Below are positions 14,389-23,322 of a stretch of 35,217 nt of DNA, piece by piece. Origin of the DNA: an uncultured Clostridia bacterium (GTDB lineage Bacteria; Bacillota; Clostridia; Oscillospirales; Acutalibacteraceae); the NCBI GenBank assembly GCA_904420015.1, contig CAJFTS010000026.1, positions 1 to 35,217 on the forward strand, in the 5' to 3' direction. The position numbers were made by a program, and so were the translations under genes. A model generated the notes under the pieces. The model searched no databases, was not told where the DNA came from, and saw only the letters and a program-made list of their open reading frames with translations. Position 1 is the stretch's first letter. Each line of letters opens with the position of its first letter.

Positions 14389-16228
14389 AGCCTTCCCTGC
14401 CTCCCTTCTGTTTTTTCCGATCCCCTCTGCCGGCCGGCCGGTCGGGACGAATCAGGCACTGGGGCCCCGTCCCGATTAAATCGCCGCGGCCGGCCCTTTT
14501 AAGCGCCTCCATCACCAACGCCCGGTTTTCCGGCTTAAAGGATTGCAGCAGGGCTCGCTGCATGGCCTTTTCCTTGGGGGAACGAGGCACATACACCTCC
14601 TTCATGGTATAAGGGTCCAGGCCGGTATAAAACATTGCCGTGGAGATGGTGCCGGGGGTGGGATAAAAGTCCTGCACCTGTTCCGGGCGTACTCCTTCTT
14701 TTTTGAGAAACACCGCCAGCTCCACCGCATCCTTGAGGGTGCTCCCCGGATGGGAGGACATGAGGTAAGGAACCAGGTACTGCTCCTTCCCCACGCTTTT
14801 GGTCAGCTCGTAAAATCGTCTGGAAAACCGGCGGTACTGCTCGATATGCGGCTTGCCCATTTTGTCGAGTACGTTGGCCGAGCAATGCTCCGGCGCCACC
14901 TTCAGCTGCCCCGACACATGATAGGCAATGAGCTCTTTAAAAAAACTCTCATCCTTGTCCTCGATCAGATAATCGTAGCGGATGCCGGAACGGATAAACA
15001 CCCGCTTGACCCCCGGCAGCGCCCGCAGCCGCCGGAGCAGATGCAGGTACTCGCTGTGATCCACCGTCAGCTGCCTGCACGGGGTGGGCGCCAGGCATTT
15101 CTTCCCCTTGCAAAGGCCCAGCTCCTTCTGCTTTTTGCAGGAGGGATGGCGGAAGTTTGCCGTCGGCCCGCCCACGTCGTGTATGTATCCCTTAAACCGT
15201 GGGGACTGGGTCAGCTTCTTCGCTTCCTGGATGACCGATTCCTCGCTGCGGCAGGTAATCTGCCTCCCCTGATGAAAGGCCAGGGAACAAAAGTTGCACG
15301 CGCCGAAGCAGCCCCGGTTGTGGGTGATGGAAAACTCCACCTCTTTTATGGCCGGCACGCCGCCCTGGGCCTCGTATACCGGGTGATAGGCCCGTTCATA
15401 GGGCAACTCGTAAATCCGGTCCAGCTCCTCCTGCCCTAAAGGCGGAGACGGGGGATTCTGCACCAGGATCACCTTGCCGTGTTTTTGGATCACGGTTTTT
15501 CCCCGCATTGCGTCCTGCTCGTCCTGCTGGATCCGGGCGGCCACGGCATATTCACGCTGATTGGACGCCACCAGCTCGAAGGAAGGGCATTCCTTCGCCG
15601 GGCGGGGCTCATACCGGGAGGTGGGCACGCAAAAGCAGGTGCCGCGCACATCGGTGATGGAGGAGACCGGCTCCCCTTCCCGCATGCGGCGGGCGATCTC
15701 CGTTAACGACCGTTCCCCCATCCCATACATGAGCAGGTCTGCGCCGGAATCGAGAAGGATGGAGGGACGAACCCGGTCGTCCCAGTAGTCGTAATGGGCG
15801 AAACGGCGCAGGGAGGCTTCCAAGCCTCCAATGAGGATCGGGATATCGCCGTAAGCCTCCCGGATCTTCTTGCAGTAGACGATGACCGCCCGGTCGGGAC
15901 GTTTCCCGGCCTTGCCGCCGGGGGAATAAAGATCGTCGCTTCTCGTCCGTTTGGCGGCGGTATAATGGGCAACCATCGAGTCAATGTTGCCGGAAGTAAC
16001 CAGAAACCCCAGCTTTGGACGGCCAAAGCTGGTAAAATCCTTTCCCGAGCGCCAGTCCGGCTGGGACAAGACCGCCACGCGAAAGCCCTGTGCTTCCAGC
16101 ATGCGGGATAAAATTGCCACGCCGAAGCTGGGATGATCCACATAAGCGTCGCCGGTTACATAGACAAAATCCGGCGCATCCCAGCCGAGCGAATGCATAT
16201 CAGCGGTACAAATGGGTAAAAAAGGCAT
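14351..16228 (-). CDS. YgiQ-family radical SAM protein
   Basis: The 625-residue product belongs to the YgiQ (UPF0313) radical SAM family, whose substrate is not established. The N-terminal cobalamin-binding-like/UPF0313 domain (PICTADMHSLGWDAPDFVYVTG, then ILIGGLEASLRRFAHYDYW) precedes the radical SAM core, where C307, C311 and C314 form the CxxxCxxC cluster motif (RGCFGACNFC). A second cysteine-rich block follows (CKKQKELGLCKGKKCLAPTPC). The C-terminus carries the DUF3362-like region and ends in a lysine/arginine-rich tail overlapping the next gene. The start at 16228 has GGAGG just upstream; the ORF extends 21 codons further without a site. It follows ftsK by 16 bases. Confidence 0.92.
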   Translation of the reverse strand: MPFLPICTADMHSLGWDAPDFVYVTGDAYVDHPSFGVAILSRMLEAQGFRVAVLSQPDWRSGKDFTSFGRPKLGFLVTSGNIDSMVAHYTAAKRTRSDDLYSPGGKAGKRPDRAVIVYCKKIREAYGDIPILIGGLEASLRRFAHYDYWDDRVRPSILLDSGADLLMYGMGERSLTEIARRMREGEPVSSITDVRGTCFCVPTSRYEPRPAKECPSFELVASNQREYAVAARIQQDEQDAMRGKTVIQKHGKVILVQNPPSPPLGQEELDRIYELPYERAYHPVYEAQGGVPAIKEVEFSITHNRGCFGACNFCSLAFHQGRQITCRSEESVIQEAKKLTQSPRFKGYIHDVGGPTANFRHPSCKKQKELGLCKGKKCLAPTPCRQLTVDHSEYLHLLRRLRALPGVKRVFIRSGIRYDYLIEDKDESFFKELIAYHVSGQLKVAPEHCSANVLDKMGKPHIEQYRRFSRRFYELTKSVGKEQYLVPYLMSSHPGSTLKDAVELAVFLKKEGVRPEQVQDFYPTPGTISTAMFYTGLDPYTMKEVYVPRSPKEKAMQRALLQSFKPENRALVMEALKRAGRGDLIGTGPQCLIRPDRPAGRGDRKKQKGGREGYGGRQTQKKRKR

Positions 16229-16244
16229 GAAATCCTCCGTCCGT

Positions 16245-18809
16245 TTATTCCTGTGGACGCTCCGGCTGCGGCGGCATGCTTGCAATCGCATCCGGCTCGT
16301 TCATGTTCATTTCCAGCCACTGCTGCCGGGTGAGCAGCACCTGCCTAGGCTTGCTTCCTTCGTGGGGGCCGACCACACCCCGGGCCTCCAGCTCGTCGAT
16401 GATCCGTCCGGCCCGGGCATAGCCCAGCCTCAGCCGCCGCTGGAGGAGGGAGGTGGACGCCATTCCCGCCTCCACCACGCATTCGATGGCCTGGCGGATG
16501 AGGGCGGAATCGGCGTCCCCTTCGTCAAAGTCGCTTCCGCCGCCGCTGTTTCCTTTTTCCTTGGCGGCCTGCCGGTCGATTTCCTCCATCACCTTCTGGT
16601 CGTATTCATTGGTTTGATCCGCCTTGACGTACTCCACCACCCGTTCCACCTCCCGGTCGCTGACAAAGCAGCCCTGGATGCGGGTGGGCTTATTGGCCCC
16701 CACCGGGTTAAAGAGCATGTCGCCCCGGCCTAAGAGTTTTTCCGCGCCGCCCGCATCGAGAATGGTGCGGGAATCCACCTGGGAGGACACCGCAAAGGCG
16801 ATGCGGCTGGGAATGTTCGCTTTGATGATGCCGGTGATTACGTCCACCGACGGGCGCTGGGTGGCGATGACCAGATGCATGCCCGCCGCACGGGCCATCT
16901 GGGCCAAACGACAGATGGAATCCTCCACCTCGTTGGGCGCCACCATCATCAGGTCAGCAAGCTCGTCGATGATGATGACGATTTGGGGCAGCGGCGCAAT
17001 GTCGTCATGCTCCGCCGCCATCAGGTTATAGGCGGTGATATCCCGCACATTGGTCTGGGCAAAGAGCTTATACCGGTCGAGCATTTCCGTGACCGCCCAT
17101 CCCAGCGCCCCCGCCGCCTTGCGCGGGTCGGTGACCACCGGCGCCACCAGATGGGGGATGCCGTTATAAACACCCAGCTCCACCACCTTGGGGTCCACCA
17201 TCAGCAGACGCACTTCGTTGGGGGAGGCTTTATAAAGAAGGCTCAACACAATCGAGTTGATACACACCGATTTTCCCGAACCGGTGGCGCCTGCAATCAA
17301 AAGATGAGGCATCCGTGCTAAGTCGGCAAAGGCGGCGTTGCCGGCAATGTCCCGGCCCAAGGCCACCGTCAGGCGGCTTTTCGCCGTCTGGAAGGCGGTG
17401 GACGCGATCAGGTCGCGCATGTGCACCACGTTTACGTTGCGGTTTGGAATTTCAATCCCTACCGCCGCCTTATTAGGGATGGGGGCCTCAATGCGCACGC
17501 CGGCCGAAGCCATATTCAGCGCGATGTCGTCGGCCAGGTTGGTGATCTTGCTGATCTTCACCCCAGCCGACGGTTGCAGTTCATACCGGGTGACCGCCGG
17601 GCCGGGGCTGATCCCCACCACCCGGGTCTCCACCCCGAAGGAACGGAGGACGTTAACCAGCTTGTCCGCATTTGCCCGAAGCTCCGCTTGGATATTGCCT
17701 CCCCTTCCTGTCCCGGAAGCCGCCTGTTCAAATAAAGACAAGGGAGGATAGCGATAGACGGCCGAGACCGCAACCTCTCCGGCAGGGGAAAACGCGCCCG
17801 TGTGTGATTCGCCCGGAGCAGGCGCAGCCGTCGTGCTCCTTTGCTCCTGGGTGCGCACGGCCTTTTGGATCAAGTCGTCGATGTTGGCCTGGTCCTCCGG
17901 CGGCAAGGCTGCTTTTGCCGGTTCGGGATTTACCCCGCCCGCCGGCAAATCCGCATGCGGCAGCGGCGCCGGCTCCGGTTCGGTAAGGACATCGTCGTTC
18001 TTAACAAGATCCAGCAGCTTTTTGAGCTTCGGCGGCTGCTTGAGTTCCTCTTCCTCCGCCATTACCGGATGGGCCGGGAGCGGTTCGTCCTCCTTGCCGT
18101 CGATGGGTACGTCCAGATTAAACCGAGGCCGCTTTTTTCCCTTCATCTGGGCCCGGTTCTTGATGCGTTCCCCCGCGGTTTTCTCCACCTTCTCCACCGG
18201 CTTCCAGATCGCGCGGAAGAGGGCCAAAAGCTCCGTTCCCGTCACCAGCATCAGAAAGACGAAGAGCAGCAGGCAGACGATGATCCGCGCGCCGATATAT
18301 CCCACCAGGGAGATAAAGGGCATACCCAGCAGCCCGCCGAAGATGCCGCCGCCAAAGGTGGTGGGGCCGTCGGTGTAGAGGATACCAAGCTCCTCGAAAT
18401 AGCCGCCGAAGCTGGGAATTCCTGTCTCATGGGTAAAAATATGTATCGCACAGCAGGCAAGGATCACCAGGGCGAAGGCTTGCCACACCTTCGCCCCCAC
18501 CGAATGAACCGGCCGGTCCAGCGCGCAGATAACCGCAATATAGCCCAAAATCACCGGCCAAAGATAGGCGCTTGATCCAAACAGGCCGAACACCAGTCCC
18601 CGCACCCCCGCCCAGAGCGCCGGGCCCGGAATCAGCACCACCGCCAAAAGCAAAAGGGCGACCGCAAACAGGACGACCGCCCAAATCTGCTTTTTCTTTC
18701 GCCCAGCCTCCTTTGCCGCCTTAGCGGAAGCGGCGGGGTTCCTTCCCTTTTTGGGAGCCGGACGTTTTTTTGCCGCATTGGTTGTTGTTTTCTTCTTTGC
18801 TGGAGCCAC
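16245..18809 (-). CDS. ftsK: DNA translocase FtsK/SpoIIIE
   Basis: This membrane-anchored DNA pump clears chromosomes from closing septa in division or sporulation. The 854-residue product has a basic N-terminus, about four membrane segments within residues 40-205, an acidic/proline linker (near 205-370), and the motor domain with Walker A GATGSGKS at 507-514 and Walker [13 protein letters not shown]. The C-terminal gamma winged helix ([21 protein letters not shown]) reads DNA polarity signals. The start is a GTG at 18809, with GAGGTGG seven bases upstream. I cannot say whether the protein acts in division (FtsK/SftA-like) or sporulation (SpoIIIE); the tepA-ylzJ neighbours match the spoIIIE locus of bacilli. 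Confidence 0.96.
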   Translation of the reverse strand: MAPAKKKTTTNAAKKRPAPKKGRNPAASAKAAKEAGRKKKQIWAVVLFAVALLLLAVVLIPGPALWAGVRGLVFGLFGSSAYLWPVILGYIAVICALDRPVHSVGAKVWQAFALVILACCAIHIFTHETGIPSFGGYFEELGILYTDGPTTFGGGIFGGLLGMPFISLVGYIGARIIVCLLLFVFLMLVTGTELLALFRAIWKPVEKVEKTAGERIKNRAQMKGKKRPRFNLDVPIDGKEDEPLPAHPVMAEEEELKQPPKLKKLLDLVKNDDVLTEPEPAPLPHADLPAGGVNPEPAKAALPPEDQANIDDLIQKAVRTQEQRSTTAAPAPGESHTGAFSPAGEVAVSAVYRYPPLSLFEQAASGTGRGGNIQAELRANADKLVNVLRSFGVETRVVGISPGPAVTRYELQPSAGVKISKITNLADDIALNMASAGVRIEAPIPNKAAVGIEIPNRNVNVVHMRDLIASTAFQTAKSRLTVALGRDIAGNAAFADLARMPHLLIAGATGSGKSVCINSIVLSLLYKASPNEVRLLMVDPKVVELGVYNGIPHLVAPVVTDPRKAAGALGWAVTEMLDRYKLFAQTNVRDITAYNLMAAEHDDIAPLPQIVIIIDELADLMMVAPNEVEDSICRLAQMARAAGMHLVIATQRPSVDVITGIIKANIPSRIAFAVSSQVDSRTILDAGGAEKLLGRGDMLFNPVGANKPTRIQGCFVSDREVERVVEYVKADQTNEYDQKVMEEIDRQAAKEKGNSGGGSDFDEGDADSALIRQAIECVVEAGMASTSLLQRRLRLGYARAGRIIDELEARGVVGPHEGSKPRQVLLTRQQWLEMNMNEPDAIASMPPQPERPQE

Positions 18810-18839
18810 GTTACCGCCACCTCAAATTCATCAATCAGG

Positions 18840-18893
18840 TCTGACCGAAAGGATACCACCTTTACAGGGCGAACCGGCACACATCCGGTCAGA
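18840..18893 (-). other. Nested inverted repeats between ylzJ and ftsK
   Basis: The arms TCTGACCG (18840-18847) and CGGTCAGA (18886-18893) are perfectly complementary. Inside, AAAGG/CCTTT forms a smaller hairpin with a six-base loop directly beside one outer arm. The structure fills most of the only sizeable gap (98 bases) in an otherwise tight operon. No T-run follows. It could be a processing or regulatory RNA element for ftsK. Confidence 0.5.
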
Positions 18894-18907
18894 TCCGGCT
18901 TGGAATT

Positions 18908-19144
18908 TCATAGACAAACCGACTGCATCCCTTGTTCTTTCGGCGGCTGGGAAATGGACGTCCCCGGTGCATAGGCCGGATTGAGATAATCAAACGGATC
19001 GGTGGACTGCAACGATGAAACCACCAATCCCTCCGACGTCTTTGCCGCTTTGACACAGCCATGATCGGTTTTTATTATCTCATATTCTGCCTCGTCCTGC
19101 AAGCCCATTATCCACTCCTGCGGCACACAGGTATACATCAGCAT
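18908..19144 (-). CDS. ylzJ: YlzJ-like protein
   Basis: This 78-residue protein begins [14 protein letters not shown], matching the YlzJ family start (YTxVPxExI), and contains a central [22 protein letters not shown] region. Its function is unknown. In Bacillus ylzJ also lies between tepA and spoIIIE, so position supports the name. It starts at the ATG at 19144 with GGGGAGG eight bases upstream, inside the last codons of tepA (seven-base overlap), so translation is probably coupled. A second ATG two codons later is also possible. Confidence 0.82.
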   Translation of the reverse strand: MLMYTCVPQEWIMGLQDEAEYEIIKTDHGCVKAAKTSEGLVVSSLQSTDPFDYLNPAYAPGTSISQPPKEQGMQSVCL

Positions 19145-19968
19145 ACGGCGTCCTCCCCGTCTTTCTTTTCAATCATCCCGTATAGACAGGAAAGGGCGTC
19201 GGAAAGAGAGCCAAGCTCATCAATCAAGCCTTCCGCCACCGCCTGTTCCCCGTCGAGCACGGTCCCAACATCCATGATAAGCTCCCCGTTTTGCAGCATC
19301 AGCTGCTTGAAGCGGTCGGCCTCTATCCGGCTGTTCTCGGTAACAAAACGGACGATCCGGTCCTGCATCTTATCGAAGTAGGAAAAGGTTTGGGGCACCC
19401 CCAATACCAGCCCGTTCATCCGCACCGGGTGAATGGTCATGGTGGCGGAGGAGGCGATGAAGCTTCTGCGCGCAGAAACCGCCAGCGGCACACCGATGGA
19501 ATGGCCGCCCCCCAGCACCAAGGACACGGTGGGCTTTTTCATTCCCGCAATCAGCTCGGCGATGGCAAGGCCGGCCTCGATGTCGCCCCCAACGGTGTTG
19601 AGCAAAATAAGCAGGCCCTCGATCTCCGGCGCCTCTTGAATGGCCACCAGCTGCGGAATCACATGCTCGTACTTTGTGGTTTTGTTTTGCGGCGGCAAAA
19701 TATAATGCCCCTCAATTTGGCCCACCACCGTCAGGCAGTGGATGATATGCTTGCCCTTTGCGGTGGTGATGGACCCCATCTTGATGATCTGCTGCTGTTG
19801 GTCCTGGGTAGGGGTGGAGGCATCTTCGCTGTTGCCATCCCTTTCTTTCCCGTCCTCTTGGAAATCGTCGGTATTCTCCTGGACTTCGTTCTCGTCAAAG
19901 AGCTCTATTTCCTGGGCAAGCGGCCCTTTTTCTTTTTTTGTTACTCGAATCTTTTTCTTTTTTGACAT
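19138..19968 (-). CDS. tepA: ClpP-like serine protease TepA
   Basis: This 276-residue ClpP/crotonase-fold peptidase is related to translocation-enhancing protein TepA. The first 65 residues are highly charged and glutamine-rich ([18 protein letters not shown]). The ClpP domain follows, with the nucleophile S157 in GGGHSIGVP and H180 in MTIHPVR. The [13 protein letters not shown] segment corresponds to the oxyanion-hole region. AAAGGGGG precedes the ATG at 19968. A TACAAT sequence about 30 bases upstream of the ATG could be a -10, but I find no convincing -35. It leads the tepA-ylzJ-ftsK group, conserved in sporulating Firmicutes. The actual substrate is uncertain. Confidence 0.9.
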   Translation of the reverse strand: MSKKKKIRVTKKEKGPLAQEIELFDENEVQENTDDFQEDGKERDGNSEDASTPTQDQQQQIIKMGSITTAKGKHIIHCLTVVGQIEGHYILPPQNKTTKYEHVIPQLVAIQEAPEIEGLLILLNTVGGDIEAGLAIAELIAGMKKPTVSLVLGGGHSIGVPLAVSARRSFIASSATMTIHPVRMNGLVLGVPQTFSYFDKMQDRIVRFVTENSRIEADRFKQLMLQNGELIMDVGTVLDGEQAVAEGLIDELGSLSDALSCLYGMIEKKDGEDAVC

Positions 19969-20041
19969 GGTTTTTCCCCCTTTTTCTTCTCCTTTTATTG
20001 TATCCGGAAGGAAAGGGAGTATGCGGTGAAAGAAGGGTTAA

Positions 20042-20089
20042 GAAAAACCGCTTTCGCATCCTCCCATCAAGAATGGGATGCGAAAGCGG
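20042..20089 (-). terminator. Terminator of the surface-protein operon
   Basis: A 14-bp stem (CCGCTTTCGCATCC at 20048-20061 with its complement at 20076-20089) is followed on the minus strand by TTTTTCTT. It lies 63 bases after the surface protein stop and shields tepA from read-through. Confidence 0.9.
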
Positions 20090-20151
20090 CCGTTTGCTTT
20101 TCAGCGCTACAGCGCTACTTTATTTTTTGATTCAGAAACCGATTGTCTTGC

Positions 20152-21495
20152 TTACGCTTCTTTTCTCTTTTTTCTCGTCAGGGTCAACGTACCTACCGCC
20201 AGAGCCGCAGCGCCCAGCAGCCCCAGCGCCATCAACGGAGCGGAAGTACCGGTCGGCGGATTTTCTCCCTTCTCCGGGGCTTCGCCGCCGTCTACCGCCC
20301 GTACCACAAAGGTTACGGCCGAGGGGTCTGCGGCCAGGTTGCCTTCCAGATCGTATTCGACATGGATAGCAGCCTCGGTTTCCCCAACCAGCTCATAGCC
20401 GTCCGGTGCAAACCCATTTAAAACCGAATCGCCCAGATCGAAATATACTTCATAGGACGCATCCTCCAAAACCGTGCCGTCCTCCAGCGCATACGAGACC
20501 TCAACCTTCGCCAAAGCCTCTACCATCAGATAGACGGTATCCACCGTGGCCTTCCACTGGCCGTCTACATATTCTAGGCTGGTGGGATAGAGGTATTCCT
20601 CTCCCGGATGGGCCGGGACAACCATCTTGTAGCCGTACGGAAGAGGGAGGTCGTCGCTGCTGAATCTGCCGATGTCGTCAAAGAAAACCTGCTCTCCCTT
20701 TCCGCCGAAGAGCGGGTTGCCCATGGCGTCCACATACACCAGGGTAAAGGAAACGTCCGCCGGATCGGTGGTGGGAACCACCTCAATTTTAACGTCAGCG
20801 GGAGAAGCCACCAAGTTGCCGTTTTCATCCCGCAAAACCGTCACGGTATATTCCATATCCGGGTCCGCCAATGCAAAACCATAGGCGGAAATTTGCTCCA
20901 GGTCTGGAGCAATCATATGTGTGCCTTCGGTAAGGTATTCCACCATTCCGGTTTGGGACAGGACCTCGCCGTTATACACATACTGAACCGGAACCGCGAT
21001 CCAGTCCATTTCAGCTTCGTTTACAAAATATGCCTTTACGCTGTAATGAAGAATGGAGATGTCCTCCATTTCCTTGGGCATCACACGGTTGATCATCAAC
21101 TGCGAATCGGTCGGAGAATAGAGGGATGACTCAAACGGATTGCTAAACGCATAAATCTCGTATCCGTTTTCGTTTATGTACGTGTAGCCGTCGCCCATGT
21201 CGACCAGGGTATCGTCCTTCATCTCAAAGATGAGATCGACCTCCCAGTAGGCAAATTGATAGCCCTCCTGGGCAACCGCTTGCACACGATAGAAATCCCC
21301 GTCCTTGGAAAAGCCGTCGCTGCTGTCGACGATTTCAACCGAGCCGCCTCCCTCTTCCCCATTTAGGGTAAAGGCCTCCAGGGAGACGGACGCATCCTTC
21401 TCCGGATAGGGCGAGACGGCAAATGCAGAAAGCGCGGTGGTGGAAAGAAGCATCGCGCCTGCAACCAGGCCGGCAAACCATTTCTTTAATTTCAT
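20152..21495 (-). CDS. Secreted repeat protein with NPPTG cell-wall sorting signal
   Basis: The 447-residue product starts with a clear signal peptide (MKLKKWFAGLVAGAMLL, cleavage probably after ALSAFA). The body contains several similar beta-rich modules resembling MucBP-type repeats, each with a VxYxxxDG-like start and a GY.L turn (for example VSYALEDGTVLEDASYEVYF and VQYVYNGEVLSQTG). The C-terminus has NPPTG at 412-416, a hydrophobic stretch and the charged tail RKKRKEA: the layout of a sortase substrate with a variant of LPxTG. AAAGGAG is eight bases before the ATG at 21495. It lies 43 bases after the histidine kinase stop and probably shares its message. Its ligand is unknown; no sortase gene is visible. 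Confidence 0.85.
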   Translation of the reverse strand: MKLKKWFAGLVAGAMLLSTTALSAFAVSPYPEKDASVSLEAFTLNGEEGGGSVEIVDSSDGFSKDGDFYRVQAVAQEGYQFAYWEVDLIFEMKDDTLVDMGDGYTYINENGYEIYAFSNPFESSLYSPTDSQLMINRVMPKEMEDISILHYSVKAYFVNEAEMDWIAVPVQYVYNGEVLSQTGMVEYLTEGTHMIAPDLEQISAYGFALADPDMEYTVTVLRDENGNLVASPADVKIEVVPTTDPADVSFTLVYVDAMGNPLFGGKGEQVFFDDIGRFSSDDLPLPYGYKMVVPAHPGEEYLYPTSLEYVDGQWKATVDTVYLMVEALAKVEVSYALEDGTVLEDASYEVYFDLGDSVLNGFAPDGYELVGETEAAIHVEYDLEGNLAADPSAVTFVVRAVDGGEAPEKGENPPTGTSAPLMALGLLGAAALAVGTLTLTRKKRKEA

Positions 21496-21538
21496 CTGTT
21501 TTTCTCCTTTCATGGCGTCGTGTATAGATAGGACCCCT

Positions 21539-22936
21539 CTATACTGACTTGGACTGCTTTTCTGGAATTTCCAGACTAATTCGTGTATAAAAAAGCGGAG
21601 GCTCAAACTTAAACTGAGCCAATCCACTGTATTTTTTCGCCATCGCCCCAATGCTTGTAAGACCGATTCCCCCATCCTTTCGAAGGGAAAAATACGCCCC
21701 GGACTCCAAATAGCCTTCGTTTTTCTTATTCAGTTCAGCATATTGGACACGTCCACAGCTGTTTTCCATCAGGATGGCAATGGTACTGTTCACCTGCCGG
21801 AGCTTGAGGCGAATCACCCGTTTACCGGCAACCTCCCGGCAGGAATTCACCGCATTGTCCAGGCAGTTGCCAAGCAGTACCGTCATGTCCGCCGCGTCGA
21901 TCGGGCATAAGCCGATGGAAACTGAACAAATAAAAGAAATCCCGTAGTTTTCTGACTCTGCCGCGTAATATTGCAGCAAAGCATTCAGCATGGGATCGTC
22001 GCAGAATTTCTGCGGATCGCTGTAATGGCTGTGCTTTTCCAGCGTCTGCAGATAGTCCTTCGCCTCCTGAATCTTTCCTGTGGCAAGCAAGCTGTCCAGC
22101 GTATGCATATGGTGACGAATATCGTGGCGGGATCGCCTTGCCATTTCCATATCCTTTTGAAATTTTTCATATTGCAGCTGTTGAATTTCCAGTTGATTCT
22201 TTACCTGAAGCCGCATTTCAATGCTGCGGATCTCCCAGAAAAGGAGCCAAAGCGCCACCATCAGGCTGGCTGTACAGAACAAAAAGGCTGCCAGGTGAGA
22301 AAGATAGAAGCTGATTTCTATGTCCGTTTCGGTGGACCGATAAAGGTTGGGGGTAATGCTGAAGATAAACAAAAAATACAGCCCCAGCAAGACCAGTACC
22401 ATCGCTAAGCTCTGCCGGAGCATTTTCGGCTGAAGGTCCTGCAGGTATTGGCGCACCATATATCGCATGGCCATCCAGGCAAAGGGCAACGTTATGCCGC
22501 TAAATAGCGCGTAAGCCAGCAGCACGATCGGACGGTATTTCATAATGGACTGGTTATATTGCGGAAAGAGCAATACCGTCGCATTTACACTGACATAAAT
22601 GATGATGGCATACGTCAGAACCAAGCACAAGATTAGAATCTTTTTGCGAAAATCATCCCGGATAACAAAAAAGAAGCTCAAGATATAGACCAATAGTACC
22701 ATCATCATGTAGAGGTTGGCCGCCAATTCCGAATCCAGCCTTCGGTCCTCCTGATAAAGAGGCTGCATGATGACGGAAAATCCCACAGAGGCCGCCGCTA
22801 AAACAGAAAAGAGCACCAAAAGGCAAATCTGTTTGGAATATCTATACTGCTCCGCCCGGAAGGGAAGCAGGCATAAAAGGAGGCAAGGCAGGATTTGAAG
22901 TGCAAAACCACAAGCATCCAAAAGCATGACCCACAT
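21539..22936 (-). CDS. AgrC-like membrane sensor histidine kinase (GHKL type)
   Basis: The 465-residue product has about seven membrane segments in residues 1-220, a coiled linker (EIRSIEMRLQVKNQLEIQQL) and a GHKL kinase domain. H271 in SRHDIRHHMHTL is the likely phospho-acceptor, as in AgrC and other quorum-sensing kinases. N357 in GNCLDNAVNSC is the N-box, and GGIGLTSI near 420 is the G-box. I start at the ATG at 22936 because GGAGG lies nine bases upstream; a longer TTG-initiated form has no site. No LytTR response regulator, AgrB or AgrD-type gene is present in the window. The next gene encodes a sortase-anchored protein. The signal is unknown. Confidence 0.88.
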   Translation of the reverse strand: MWVMLLDACGFALQILPCLLLCLLPFRAEQYRYSKQICLLVLFSVLAAASVGFSVIMQPLYQEDRRLDSELAANLYMMMVLLVYILSFFFVIRDDFRKKILILCLVLTYAIIIYVSVNATVLLFPQYNQSIMKYRPIVLLAYALFSGITLPFAWMAMRYMVRQYLQDLQPKMLRQSLAMVLVLLGLYFLFIFSITPNLYRSTETDIEISFYLSHLAAFLFCTASLMVALWLLFWEIRSIEMRLQVKNQLEIQQLQYEKFQKDMEMARRSRHDIRHHMHTLDSLLATGKIQEAKDYLQTLEKHSHYSDPQKFCDDPMLNALLQYYAAESENYGISFICSVSIGLCPIDAADMTVLLGNCLDNAVNSCREVAGKRVIRLKLRQVNSTIAILMENSCGRVQYAELNKKNEGYLESGAYFSLRKDGGIGLTSIGAMAKKYSGLAQFKFEPPLFYTRISLEIPEKQSKSV

Positions 22937-22992
22937 CGTCCAATCCCTCCAGTTAATCGGCAGCCTTTCCCTTTTCAAAATTTCCAAACGAT

Positions 22993-23058
22993 ACGCCGGG
23001 TGCCCTTCGGGAAAAGGTGAGGAAGCCCCGGCATCCTTTTCTCAGAACCTTGCGGCTC
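22993..23058 (-). other. Structured leader upstream of the histidine kinase
   Basis: The 387-base gap between the protease and the kinase contains no gene but several hairpins. On the minus strand GAGCC-GCAA-GGTTC (23045-23058) is a stem with a GNRA-type loop. ATGCCGGG (23027-23034) pairs with CCCGGCGT (22993-23000, one wobble) around 26 bases. A run of seven T follows AGAGGGC just before the first hairpin (about 23060-23066). The layout suggests a cis-acting RNA, but I do not recognise a riboswitch class. Confidence 0.4.
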
Positions 23059-23114
23059 CAAAAAAAGCCCTCTCGTGTTCACTTTTTAGGGGGTAGCAAC
23101 AAGACGGCGCTGCT

Positions 23115-23143
23115 TTTATCCGGTTATTTTTTCTGCTGTTCAA
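23115..23143 (-). promoter_or_regulatory. Candidate promoter of the kinase-surface protein unit
   Basis: On the minus strand TTGAAC (23138-23143) is separated by exactly 17 bases from GATAAA (23115-23120), each matching the consensus at four of six positions. It would give a leader of about 170 bases. A TACAAT near 23240 is a weaker alternative. Confidence 0.45.
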
Positions 23144-23195
23144 TGGGAAGCAGCCTAAAAACACACAAATCTCCCTCGAGGCAAAATCGTCTTTC

Positions 23196-23229
23196 CCCAA
23201 GAGGGACGAGGATTCCCGTCCCTCTTGGG
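23196..23229. terminator. Hairpin after the protease gene
   Basis: The arms CCCAAGAGGGACG (23196-23208) and CGTCCCTCTTGGG (23217-23229) are perfectly complementary over 13 bases with an eight-base loop, about 95 bases after the protease stop. On the minus strand it is followed by GAAAG rather than T residues, so termination is plausible but not clear. Confidence 0.55.
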
Positions 23230-23322
23230 CCTTTTCCCATTGTAACACAAACGCAAGCCGATTTAAGCCGCCGGATTTTCCCTTTTCCTTCTAAGCGGCC
23301 ATGCCAATGCGAATTTGTTTGG

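Noticed and set aside
22993-23160. c-di-GMP or other known riboswitch ahead of the histidine kinase
   Set aside because: A GNRA-type loop is present, but the conserved sequences of the GEMM class and the other classes I checked are absent.
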